A stretch of 5,950 bases of DNA from RGIG2945 sp045540355. GTDB taxonomy: Bacteria; Bacillota; Clostridia; Oscillospirales; Acutalibacteraceae. This document shows positions 1-4,949 of this stretch, piece after piece. The position numbers were made by a program, and so were the translations under genes. Below the pieces are notes generated by a model. That model was not told the origin of the DNA. It saw nothing but the letters and a program-made list of their open reading frames with translations, and searched no databases. Position 1 is the stretch's first letter. Every line of letters starts with the position of its first letter. The stretch covers positions 1 through 5,950 of the forward strand of contig JAZQHB010000052.1 of NCBI GenBank assembly GCA_045540355.1. The letters are read 5' to 3'.

Positions 1-747
1 AAAGGTGTTATTTCACCCATTGTCGTAAGACCTTTAGAAAATACAATTGATGAATATGAAATCATCTCAGGACACAGACGCCTGAGAGCATCAGTGAAAG
101 CAGGGCTGGAAACAGTACCTGCTTTAATTTATGCCGTAAGCCGTGATGAAGCGACAATTATGCTTGTTGATAGTAATCTGCATCGAGAGCATATTCTTCC
201 TTCTGAGAAGGCGTTTGCTTATAAGTTAAAGCTTGAAGCAATTAAGAGTCGGGGTGAAAGAACAGACCTAACTTCGCGGCAAGTTGCGACAAAGTTCGAC
301 TCTGCAACTGAAATAGGCAATATTACAGGTGAAAGCCGAGATAAAGTTTATAGATATATCCGTTTAACTTATCTTATTCCTGAACTGCTTAACCTTGTTG
401 ATGAAGAACGAATAGCATTTACCCCTGCAGTAGAGCTTTCTTATCTGAATGAGGTTGAACAGGCGGACTTAGTTGAAGAAATCCGTGTATGTGATGCTAC
501 TCCAAACTTATCTCAAGCTCAAAGGCTTCGTGCAATAAGCAGAGAGGAAGGTTTAACTCCTGAGCATATTGGTGAAATCTTGTCAGAAGAAAAGGCAAAT
601 CAAAAGCCTATGTTCAAAGTATCTATGGAGAAACTACAAAAGGTTGCACCTAAGGTTAAGGATAAAGATTTTGAAGATTTTGTAATAAAGGCCTGTGAGC
701 ACTATTACAGATACCTTCAGCGACAGCGAAACAGAGATGCGAGATAA
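1..747 (+). CDS. ParB/RepB/Spo0J-family partition-like protein, 5' end outside window
   Basis: The reading frame is open from the first base, so the gene begins upstream; the GTG at 94 is an internal Val codon. The visible 248 residues begin inside the ParB N-terminal domain. GHRR at residues 24-27 corresponds to the GERR-type nucleotide-binding box of ParB CTPases, and SNLHRE (about 59-64) corresponds to the following conserved box. A helix-turn-helix region follows: roughly residues 96-130, with ESRDKVYRYIRL preceding LIPELL. The C-terminal part is charged and resembles versions carried on Firmicutes integrative elements more than chromosomal Spo0J. About 30-50 N-terminal residues are probably missing. 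By family knowledge it would bind centromere-like DNA and help maintain or regulate the element; no ParA partner is visible. Family assignment is confident, exact role is not. The next gene's ribosome binding site overlaps its stop codon, implying co-transcription. Confidence 0.88.
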   Translation, partial: KGVISPIVVRPLENTIDEYEIISGHRRLRASVKAGLETVPALIYAVSRDEATIMLVDSNLHREHILPSEKAFAYKLKLEAIKSRGERTDLTSRQVATKFDSATEIGNITGESRDKVYRYIRLTYLIPELLNLVDEERIAFTPAVELSYLNEVEQADLVEEIRVCDATPNLSQAQRLRAISREEGLTPEHIGEILSEEKANQKPMFKVSMEKLQKVAPKVKDKDFEDFVIKACEHYYRYLQRQRNRDAR

Positions 748-752
748 GGAGG
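746..752 (+). promoter_or_regulatory. ribosome binding site AAGGAGG for the small acidic gene
   Basis: AAGGAGG shares bases with the TAA stop of the ParB-like gene and lies 6 bp before the ATG at 759. It fixes that start and suggests translational coupling between the two genes. Confidence 0.8.
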
Positions 753-758
753 TAGCCT

Positions 759-959
759 ATGGATGATGTTAAGATAAATTTTACTGAAAGCGAGGTTATT
801 TCCGATAATCTCAGCGGTGTTCTCATTTCAGAGGATGCCGCTGAATCTCTTGTAAGATGTTTTCTTCCAGATATAGTGTCATTCTTTGAAAGTGAAAGTG
901 GTAGAAAAGAATTTGAAGAATGGGACAGAGATTGGGACAAATTAAAGATAATCGAATAA
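759..959 (+). CDS. small acidic protein of unknown function, 66 aa
   Basis: A complete 66-residue protein starting at ATG 759 after a near-perfect ribosome binding site and ending TAA at 957-959. It is strongly acidic (many Asp/Glu), soluble, has no signal peptide or membrane segment, and ends with a helical charged stretch containing SGRKEFEEWDRDWDKL (residues about 47-62). I do not recognise a named family. It does not resemble the TnpW small protein of Tn4451-type elements. Its position between a ParB-like gene and a serine recombinase, and the tight spacing to the former, suggest an element-borne accessory such as a partition partner, a recombination directionality factor or a regulator. 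A directionality factor would usually be basic, so the acidity argues against direct DNA binding. That it is a real gene is well supported by its start signals and position; function is open. Confidence 0.75.
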   Translation: MDDVKINFTESEVISDNLSGVLISEDAAESLVRCFLPDIVSFFESESGRKEFEEWDRDWDKLKIIE

Positions 960-966
960 AGAAACA

Positions 967-994
967 GCGGGTGCGATGTAAAAGTCGCATCCGC
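967..994 (+). terminator. stem-loop between small gene and recombinase, possible weak terminator or attenuator
   Basis: GCGGGTGCGA (967-976) pairs with TCGCATCCGC (985-994), 10 bp including one G-T wobble, around an 8-nt loop. It starts 8 bases after the stop at 959. The tail is only ACATTT, so release may be inefficient. It probably separates the parB-side transcript from the recombinase transcript. Confidence 0.5.
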
Positions 995-998
995 ACAT

Positions 999-1027
999 TT
1001 AACAAAAACAAGTGTATGAATTACAAT
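999..1027 (+). promoter_or_regulatory. candidate promoter for the recombinase gene
   Basis: TTAACA (999-1004) and TACAAT (1022-1027) are separated by 17 bp, a good sigma-A arrangement. Transcription would begin near 1034, just ahead of the recombinase ribosome binding site, and just after the hairpin at 967-994. This would let the recombinase be expressed independently of the ParB-like gene. Prediction from motifs only. Confidence 0.4.
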
Positions 1028-1041
1028 ATTTACAGAAATCA

Positions 1042-1048
1042 AAGGAGG
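1042..1048 (+). promoter_or_regulatory. ribosome binding site AAGGAGG for the recombinase
   Basis: AAGGAGG lies 10 bp before ATG 1059 and fixes this start; the protein then begins directly with the resolvase-type first strand leading to YARYSS. Confidence 0.8.
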
Positions 1049-1058
1049 TAAAATATAT

Positions 1059-2531
1059 ATGATAGGCGTTATCTACGCAAGATACTCTTCCGACAATCAG
1101 AAAGAAGAAAGTATTGACGGTCAGCTCCGTGAATGTAAAGCCTATGCCGAAAAGAACGGTATCCAAATCGTTGATACCTATATCGACAGAGCATTGTCTG
1201 CCAAGACCGATAACAGACCGAGATTTCAGCAGATGATAAAAGACAGTGCTTCAAAGCAATTTGAGGTTATACTAGTATGGAAGCTTGACCGTTTTGCCCG
1301 TAACAGATACGACTCTGCTCATTACAAAAATATGCTCCGCAAGAACGGAGTTAAGGTTGTATCCATTACCGAAACAATATCGCAAGGTGCAGAGGGTATT
1401 CTTCTTGAATCTCTGCTTGAAGGTATGGCTGAATACTACTCAGTAGAGCTTGCAGAAAAGGTTACAAGAGGTATGATAGAAAATGCTCTTAAATGCAAAT
1501 ACAACGGCGGTACTTTGCCGATTGGCTACAAGGTAGATAAAGAGCAGAATTATTTAATTGATGAAGTCACTGCACCTGCGGTAGTTCTTGCATTCAAGAG
1601 TTATGCCGAGGGTATGTCTATGCAACATATTGCAAATATGCTCAATTACCAAGGTGTTCGTACTCACAAGAAAACTAAGTTAGATGTTGACATCGTTGCC
1701 CGTATGCTACACAACCGAAAATATATCGGTGAATACAAATTTAAAGATGTTATTACACCGGGAGGAATTCCCGCAATAGTTGATAAGGAGTTGTTTGAAT
1801 TGGTACAGGAAAAAATGAAGCAGAATAAGAAAGCCCCTGCAAAACACAAAGCGGAAGATGAATATCTTTTAACGACAAAGCTCTATTGCGGCAAGTGTCA
1901 GTGTCTCATGGTTGGGGAAAGCGGTACAAGCAGAACAAAATTCGTGCACCGATACTACAAATGTGTAAGTGTGAAGAATCACAAAGGCTGTGACAAGAAA
2001 ACAGTCAAAAAGGCTTGGATTGAGGATATTGTTGTTGACAGTATCCGAAGGCTTATTATGAATGATGAAACCATTAAATATTTAACCGACCAAGCACTTG
2101 AAACCTTTAATAAGGAAAGTACTGTTCTCCCCATACTACAAAAGCAATATGCACAGACCTTAACAGCAATCAATAATCTTATTACAGCTATGGAGAAAGG
2201 CATCATAACACCTACTACCAAAGAGCGTATGGAAGAGCTTGAAGCGGAAAAGAGCGAGCTTTCAATCAGGATTATGAAAGAGGAAATGTCAAGACCTAAG
2301 CTTACCCGTGAAGAGATTTTATATTGGTTCTATAAGTTCCGTAAGCTCAATCCGAAGAAGCTTGACCACAGAAGAACCTTAATAAACAACTTTGTTAACT
2401 CGGTATTTTTATTTGAAGATAGAATGGTAATTACCTTCAACTTCAAAGACGGTACTGAAACCATAACCTTTGCCGACCTTGAAAAGTCGGCATTGGGTTC
2501 GGATTTCAAGGTGTCGGGTGCACCATATTGA
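1059..2531 (+). CDS. large serine recombinase (site-specific integrase/resolvase family), 490 aa
   Basis: Catalyses element excision and integration through a covalent serine-DNA intermediate. The N-terminal resolvase domain (about 1-140) holds YARYSS at 6-11 with the expected nucleophile Ser10 and partner Arg8, and LDRFAR at 76-81 with the catalytic arginines Arg78 and Arg81. The central recombinase DNA-binding domain follows (about 150-255), including PIGYKVD and MLHNRKYIGEY. A zinc ribbon comes next, with Cys277, Cys280, Cys302 and Cys311. A long charged helical stretch at about 350-415 is the expected coiled coil that controls directionality, and a C-terminal tail ends at Tyr490. Length fits intact large serine recombinases (about 450-550 aa), and no key residue is missing, so it should be active. 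The gene's final codons include the GGTGCACC palindrome (2517-2524), and its stop lies inside the arm of the downstream terminator. Family certain; target site unknown. Confidence 0.96.
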   Translation: MIGVIYARYSSDNQKEESIDGQLRECKAYAEKNGIQIVDTYIDRALSAKTDNRPRFQQMIKDSASKQFEVILVWKLDRFARNRYDSAHYKNMLRKNGVKVVSITETISQGAEGILLESLLEGMAEYYSVELAEKVTRGMIENALKCKYNGGTLPIGYKVDKEQNYLIDEVTAPAVVLAFKSYAEGMSMQHIANMLNYQGVRTHKKTKLDVDIVARMLHNRKYIGEYKFKDVITPGGIPAIVDKELFELVQEKMKQNKKAPAKHKAEDEYLLTTKLYCGKCQCLMVGESGTSRTKFVHRYYKCVSVKNHKGCDKKTVKKAWIEDIVVDSIRRLIMNDETIKYLTDQALETFNKESTVLPILQKQYAQTLTAINNLITAMEKGIITPTTKERMEELEAEKSELSIRIMKEEMSRPKLTREEILYWFYKFRKLNPKKLDHRRTLINNFVNSVFLFEDRMVITFNFKDGTETITFADLEKSALGSDFKVSGAPY

Positions 2532-2547
2532 GTATTCATAAGGGATT
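2517..2547 (+). repeat. copy 1 of an 18-bp inverted repeat (core 2530-2547) with GGTGC flank
   Basis: GAGTATTCATAAGGGATT at 2530-2547 is identical to the reverse complement of 4603-4620. Upstream, GGTGC (2517-2521) is separated from the core by 8 bp here, while in the other copy GGTGC abuts it directly. It overlaps the recombinase 3' end, stop codon and terminator stem. It may be part of an attachment site. Confidence 0.65.
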
Positions 2548-2572
2548 TGACCTGTGAATACTCAATTTTTTT
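2527..2572 (+). terminator. intrinsic terminator of the recombinase gene
   Basis: A 12-bp perfect stem (2527-2538 with 2555-2566) encloses a 16-nt loop, and the T run reaches 2572. The left arm contains the last bases of the recombinase stop codon, so termination is immediate. The long loop is slightly unusual. Confidence 0.8.
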
Positions 2573-2616
2573 GCTTAAAATAGAGTTTTGTATATAATTT
2601 AATATTTTTATGTATC

Positions 2617-2646
2617 GTCGCATTCCTTTTGGAGTGCGACTTTTTT
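2617..2646 (+). terminator. second intrinsic terminator
   Basis: GTCGCATTCC (2617-2626) pairs with GGAGTGCGAC (2631-2640), 10 bp with one wobble, around a TTTT loop, followed by six T. This is a classic strong terminator acting in tandem with the previous one, insulating the element from downstream DNA. The stem sequence resembles the hairpin at 967-994. Confidence 0.85.
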
Positions 2647-2658
2647 CGGGTTTCATGG

Positions 2659-2713
2659 TAAGTCTCTAACAAGTGGAATTTGTATGCACAAATTCAATGC
2701 TTGCTAAGACTTA
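2659..2713. repeat. 55-bp imperfect dyad, candidate attachment site
   Basis: Three nested paired segments share one centre: TAAGTCT/AGACTTA (2659-2665, 2707-2713), CAAG/CTTG (2670-2673, 2700-2703) and GAATTTGT/ACAAATTC (2676-2683, 2688-2695). The centre falls at about 2685-2686. No T tract follows immediately, so a terminator is less likely. Size and symmetry resemble serine recombinase attP sites, which sit next to the recombinase gene, but the role is inferred. Confidence 0.45.
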
Positions 2714-2790
2714 TGCCACGCTTTTTTACTGCTTTTTCGGTTGGTTTGCTAAAGCATTTTTTCACTTCCTTTACTTAAAATTTTTGCATT

Positions 2791-2826
2791 AAAAAATCCC
2801 CGTACTGAAACTTAAAATACGAGGAT
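2791..2826 (-). terminator. minus-strand terminator-like hairpin
   Basis: Read on the minus strand, ATCCTCGTA (2826-2818) pairs with TACGGGGAT (2804-2796) using one U-G wobble, around a 13-nt loop, and T residues run down to 2791. Read on the plus strand the same stem has a C-A mismatch and no T tract, so orientation is clear. No minus-strand gene lies upstream of it in this window. Confidence 0.5.
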
Positions 2827-2833
2827 ATGTAAT

Positions 2834-2863
2834 TTGAAATATAAGGCGTTAATGTGATATACT
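2834..2863 (+). promoter_or_regulatory. alternative upstream promoter candidate
   Basis: TTGAAA (2834-2839) and TATACT (2858-2863) are 18 bp apart. It would give a leader of about 100 nt before the ATPase gene. It is less likely than the closer candidate at 2929-2938, because the direct repeats at 2871-2900 would then lie in the transcribed leader. Confidence 0.25.
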
Positions 2864-2870
2864 TTTGGCA

Positions 2871-2900
2871 ACCGATGAGATGCGATAAATGACCGATTAA
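2871..2900 (+). promoter_or_regulatory. candidate LytTR-type operator (two 9-bp direct repeats)
   Basis: ACCGATGAG (2871-2879) and ACCGATTAA (2892-2900) share their first six bases and position 8. They are separated by 12 bp, so they repeat every 21 bp, about two helical turns. LytTR-family regulators bind paired 9-bp direct repeats with this spacing, and the repeats partly fit the AgrA-type consensus. The pair lies just upstream of the likely ABC promoter, and a LytTR remnant follows the operon. Inference from motif and context. Confidence 0.4.
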
Positions 2901-2907
2901 ATAAAAT

Positions 2908-2938
2908 CCAACATTTCCTCTTTTATATTTGCTATGAT
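2908..2938 (+). promoter_or_regulatory. likely promoter of the ABC operon
   Basis: TGCTATGAT (2930-2938) is an extended -10 with TATGAT at 2933-2938. The only -35-like hexamer is CCAACA at 2908-2913, with a long 19-bp spacer. A weak -35 with a long spacer is what an activator-dependent promoter would show. Transcription would start near 2945, shortly before the ribosome binding site. Confidence 0.45.
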
Positions 2939-2953
2939 GGTACTGCAAATAAA

Positions 2954-2960
2954 AAGGAGG
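2954..2960 (+). promoter_or_regulatory. ribosome binding site AAGGAGG for the ATPase gene
   Basis: AAGGAGG 9 bp before ATG 2970 fixes the start of the ATPase. Confidence 0.8.
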
Positions 2961-2969
2961 CTAACATAA

Positions 2970-3698
2970 ATGCAAGAAATAAAAACAGTTGAGCTTGTCA
3001 AAAAATACAAAAATCTCACTGCTGTGAATAAGCTCAATTTAGAAATACATCAAGGAGAAATCTTTTCATTGTTAGGCGTTAACGGAGCCGGAAAAACCAC
3101 AACGATAAAAATGTTAACCTGCATAACAAAACCAACGGATGGCGATGCATTTATAGGTGGATACAGCATAACCAAACAGCCCGAACAGGTTAAGCGATTG
3201 ATTAGTGTATCACCTCAGGAAACTGCAGTAGCTCCGAATCTTTCTGTAAAGGAAAACCTTGAATTAATGTGTGGTATTCATGGTTTTTCTAAAGAAAAAA
3301 GCAAAGCAAAAATCAAAGAGCTTACCGAGCAATTTGCTGTAGATTCTGTTTTGAAGAGAAAGGCGGGTAAGCTATCGGGTGGATGGCAACGCCGTGTAAG
3401 TATTGCTATGGCACTTATCAGTGAACCTAAGATTCTCTTTTTGGATGAACCTACTCTTGGGTTAGATGTTATTGCACGGCATGAACTTTGGGATATGATT
3501 CGCTCGTTGAAGGGCAAAGTAACCATTATTCTTACAACACATTATATGGAAGAAGCAGAATCACTTTCTGACCGTATAGGTATCATGAAAGACGGCAATC
3601 TTCTTGCTGTAGGAACTACAGAAGAATTAAAGCTAATGACAGGTACAAATAACTTTGAATCAGCCTTCGTTTCTATAGTGAAGGAGGGTGCATTATGA
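2970..3698 (+). CDS. ABC transporter ATP-binding protein, 242 aa
   Basis: The cytoplasmic ATPase subunit of an ABC-2 type exporter; it hydrolyses ATP to drive the permease encoded next. All functional motifs are intact: Walker A GVNGAGKTT at 36-44, Q-loop Gln83 in SPQE, signature LSGGW at 135-139, Walker B ILFLDE at 155-160 with catalytic Glu160, D-loop near GLD 164-166, and switch His191 in THYMEEAE. The signature LSGGWQ has Trp where most members have Gln or Met, a minor variation. Length and the CcmA/drug-exporter style of sequence fit exporters of drugs, lipids or peptides; the substrate cannot be read. It overlaps the permease start by 4 bp (ATGA), so the two are translationally coupled. 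A LytTR remnant downstream suggests that the pair was once controlled by its own LytTR regulator. Confidence 0.95.
   Translation: MQEIKTVELVKKYKNLTAVNKLNLEIHQGEIFSLLGVNGAGKTTTIKMLTCITKPTDGDAFIGGYSITKQPEQVKRLISVSPQETAVAPNLSVKENLELMCGIHGFSKEKSKAKIKELTEQFAVDSVLKRKAGKLSGGWQRRVSIAMALISEPKILFLDEPTLGLDVIARHELWDMIRSLKGKVTIILTTHYMEEAESLSDRIGIMKDGNLLAVGTTEELKLMTGTNNFESAFVSIVKEGAL
3681..3687 (+). promoter_or_regulatory. ribosome binding site AAGGAGG for the permease gene
   Basis: AAGGAGG inside the last codons of the ATPase gene lies 7 bp before ATG 3695. It selects this start over the ATG two codons later. Confidence 0.75.
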
Positions 3699-4426
3699 GA
3701 ATGTTGACATTTGCAAAAAGGTGTACAAAGGAGATTCTGCGTGACCCGATAAATCTTGCTTTCGGTCTCGGTTTTCCTTTGGTGTTACTATTACTTCTGA
3801 GTAGCTTGCAGAAAAATATCCCCGCAGAATTGTTTGATATTGACACACTAACGCCCGGCATTACGGTGTTCGGTTTGTCATTTATGACACTTTTCTCCGC
3901 CACGCTGATTGCTAAGGACCGAGAAAGTGCTTTTTTGCAAAGATTATACGCAACACCACTTACAGGTTTTGATTTTATTCTTGGCTATATGCTACCTCTT
4001 TTACCTCTTGCCATTAGTCAGACAATCATTTGTTACCTGTTTGCGATTCCTCTGGGCTTGACGGTCAGCATAAACATTGTTTATGCAATAATAGGTATAA
4101 TACCAATGGCTGTTTTAAATATTGCATTAGGGCTTTTGTGTGGAAGTATCTTTGGCGTTAAACAAGTCGGCGGTATTTGCGGTGCATTACTTACTAATCT
4201 CTCTGCGTGGCTATCCGGAGTATGGTTTGATTTGAAGCTTGTGGGTGGTTTTTTCATAAAAATTGCTAATGTACTACCGTTTGTTCACGCAGCAGAAATG
4301 GAAAAAGCATTGTTCAGCGGGAACTTTGAGCTTGCCTTAACTCACATTACACCCATTATTCTGTACAGTGTACTTATAACTGCGATAGCTGTTCTCAGCT
4401 TTCTCACACAAATGAAAAAACAATAA
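3695..4426 (+). CDS. ABC-2 type transporter permease, 243 aa
   Basis: The membrane subunit partnering the upstream ATPase. Six hydrophobic segments fit the ABC-2 fold: about residues 20-38, 52-74, 94-118, 124-152, 158-178 and 217-236. The segment after the second helix, DRESAFLQRLYATPLTGFDF (75-94), is the characteristic cytoplasmic element of ABC-2 permeases that contacts the ATPase. The N-terminus is a short amphipathic cytoplasmic stretch with no cleavable signal, as expected. The length is typical for a half-transporter, so two copies would pair with two ATPases. It begins in an ATGA overlap with the ATPase stop. The substrate is not determinable. Transcription probably ends at the hairpin at 4628-4669, with only a decayed regulator remnant in between. 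Confidence 0.92.
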   Translation: MRMLTFAKRCTKEILRDPINLAFGLGFPLVLLLLLSSLQKNIPAELFDIDTLTPGITVFGLSFMTLFSATLIAKDRESAFLQRLYATPLTGFDFILGYMLPLLPLAISQTIICYLFAIPLGLTVSINIVYAIIGIIPMAVLNIALGLLCGSIFGVKQVGGICGALLTNLSAWLSGVWFDLKLVGGFFIKIANVLPFVHAAEMEKALFSGNFELALTHITPIILYSVLITAIAVLSFLTQMKKQ

Positions 4427-4438
4427 GGATTTGATGCG

Positions 4439-4540
4439 ATTAAATACAAACTCATTATAGATAAAGATGCGGACGAAGAGATAATTGCAAAGGTTCACGC
4501 TCCCTCTTCTCTGACTGAGCAGATAGAAAATCTCGTCTGA
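4439..4540 (+). pseudogene. truncated LytTR-family transcription regulator (N-terminal remnant)
   Basis: Thirty-three codons read IKYKLIIDKD through LTEQIENLV and then hit TGA at 4538-4540. This matches, from memory of the family, the N-terminus of small (about 150 aa) LytTR DNA-binding regulators that accompany ABC-2 exporters in Clostridia. The whole LytTR DNA-binding domain is missing. The expected ATG is ATT (4439-4441), placed 9 bp after an AAGGA motif; the only nearby ATG (4434) is in another frame. The frame is the same as the permease, 4 codons after its stop. Both the start and the C-terminal two-thirds are lost, so it is non-functional. No DUF3021-type partner gene is present. I see no recognisable sequence between 4541 and 4602. 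Confidence 0.6.
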
Positions 4541-4602
4541 GGGCAGTTTCTTTTTGTCAGAATCAGCCCTAATAGTAATGGCAATAAACACCACCATTAA
4601 GT

Positions 4603-4625
4603 AATCCCTTATGAATACTCGCACC
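4603..4625 (-). repeat. copy 2 of the 18-bp inverted repeat (core 4603-4620) with GGTGC flank
   Basis: Read on the minus strand, 4620-4603 is identical over 18 bp to 2530-2547, and GGTGC (4625-4621) directly precedes it. At copy 1, GGTGC lies 8 bp away. It sits 62 bp after the break in the LytTR remnant and just before the operon terminator. Confidence 0.65.
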
Positions 4626-4627
4626 AG

Positions 4628-4669
4628 AAAAACCTTGTAGACAAAAGTTTACAAGGTTTTTTCTTTTTT
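4628..4669 (+). terminator. intrinsic terminator of the ABC operon
   Basis: A 15-bp stem (4628-4642 with 4647-4661, one G-T wobble) caps with an AAAA loop and merges into T-rich sequence through 4669. A strong terminator for the ABC transcript; the A-rich left arm means it can also act on the minus strand. Confidence 0.85.
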
Positions 4670-4713
4670 ATGTAAACTTCATCGGGACTTTTAAGCCTGT
4701 TTTATATAAGAAC

Positions 4714-4752
4714 ATCCCCTGCAGTTTGTTTTCTGCAGGGGATAATTTTTTT
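4714..4752. terminator. bidirectional terminator between convergent transcripts
   Basis: ATCCCCTGCAG (4714-4724) pairs perfectly with CTGCAGGGGAT (4733-4743) around an 8-nt loop. Seven T follow at 4746-4752 on the plus strand. On the minus strand it comes 11 bp after the stop of the small broken gene, but its T tract there is poor. It likely serves the minus-strand operon and backs up the ABC terminator. Confidence 0.75.
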
Positions 4753-4754
4753 CA

Positions 4755-4942
4755 TTACATGAACTTGTTCAGAAGTCCGATAAGGAACTCCCAGAAGCCT
4801 TCGTAAATCGGATCGAGAATTGCCATAATCGCAGGTGTGTCTTTATAATACAGTGCACTGAATATATCTCCGAGACCTACCCATCCATCTGCAAGGGCAT
4901 TTTCACCAAGAAGAAAGGTTATAATTTCAGTTAAAAATTCAT
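4755..4942 (-). pseudogene. small gene broken by a frameshift after three codons (about 62 aa if restored)
   Basis: On the minus strand an ATG at 4942-4940 follows a perfect TAAGGAGG (4957-4950) with 7 bp spacing. It reads Met-Asn-Phe and stops at TAA (4933-4931). One base back, the -1 frame is open from 4937 to the TAA at 4757-4755 and gives a coherent, partly hydrophobic peptide: LTEIITFLLGENALADG near its start and GFWEFLIGLLNKFM at its end. Adding one T to the T5 run (4937-4933) would join ATG and this frame into 62 residues. I do not recognise the family. It is immediately downstream of the PHP gene, whose stop overlaps its ribosome binding site, so they are co-transcribed. Cause could be a real mutation, an assembly or sequencing slip in a homopolymer, or a genuine -1 frameshift at TTTTTAA. 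Coding origin is likely; status uncertain. Confidence 0.5.
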
Positions 4943-4949
4943 TCTGTTA

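Larger units (their letters stand above)
1..2650 (+). mobile_element. end segment of an integrative (conjugative or mobilizable) element
   Basis: This stretch carries a ParB-like gene, a small acidic gene and a large serine recombinase in one orientation, finishing in two terminators. In Firmicutes integrative elements of the Tn4451/Tn5397 type and their relatives, the serine recombinase is commonly the last gene beside the attachment site, and ParB-like genes are frequent cargo. The outer boundary is inferred. It probably lies between the recombinase stop and the ABC promoter, and no exact duplication marks it because the other end of the element is outside the window. Conjugation, relaxase and replication genes are not visible here. 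Confidence 0.6.
2532..2969. other. 438-bp gene-free region between recombinase and ABC operon
   Basis: AT-rich intergenic DNA with no supportable coding sequence on either strand. From left to right it holds two plus-strand terminators, a 55-bp dyad, a T-rich stretch with a weak hairpin (2730-2756, followed by six T), a minus-strand terminator-like hairpin (2791-2826), two promoter candidates, a pair of direct repeats and the ribosome binding site of the ATPase gene. The element boundary probably falls here. Confidence 0.7.

Noticed and set aside
94..96. GTG as the start of the ParB-like gene
   Set aside because: The same frame is open to base 1 and encodes the conserved GHRR box just upstream, so this codon is an internal Val.
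656..1042. Minus-strand frames of 128 and 62 codons across the small acidic gene
   Set aside because: They are antisense shadows of the small acidic gene and the end of the ParB-like gene, without start signals.
2330..2656. Minus-strand frame of 108 codons starting MKPEKSRTPKG
   Set aside because: It lies antisense to the recombinase gene and is built across two plus-strand terminators; no ribosome binding site precedes it.
2730..2762. TGCTTT...AAAGCA hairpin followed by six T as a further terminator
   Set aside because: Only 6 AT-rich base pairs with a 15-nt loop; too weak to call as a terminator in T-rich DNA.
2785..2930. Possible minus-strand short coding sequence upstream of the 2791-2826 hairpin
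   Set aside because: A frame is open for several dozen codons but has no ATG, no ribosome binding site and runs through the hairpin itself.
4337..4624. Minus-strand frame of 95 codons starting MRVFIRDYL
   Set aside because: It is antisense to the permease end and the LytTR remnant and includes the inverted repeat; composition and lack of a ribosome binding site argue against a gene.
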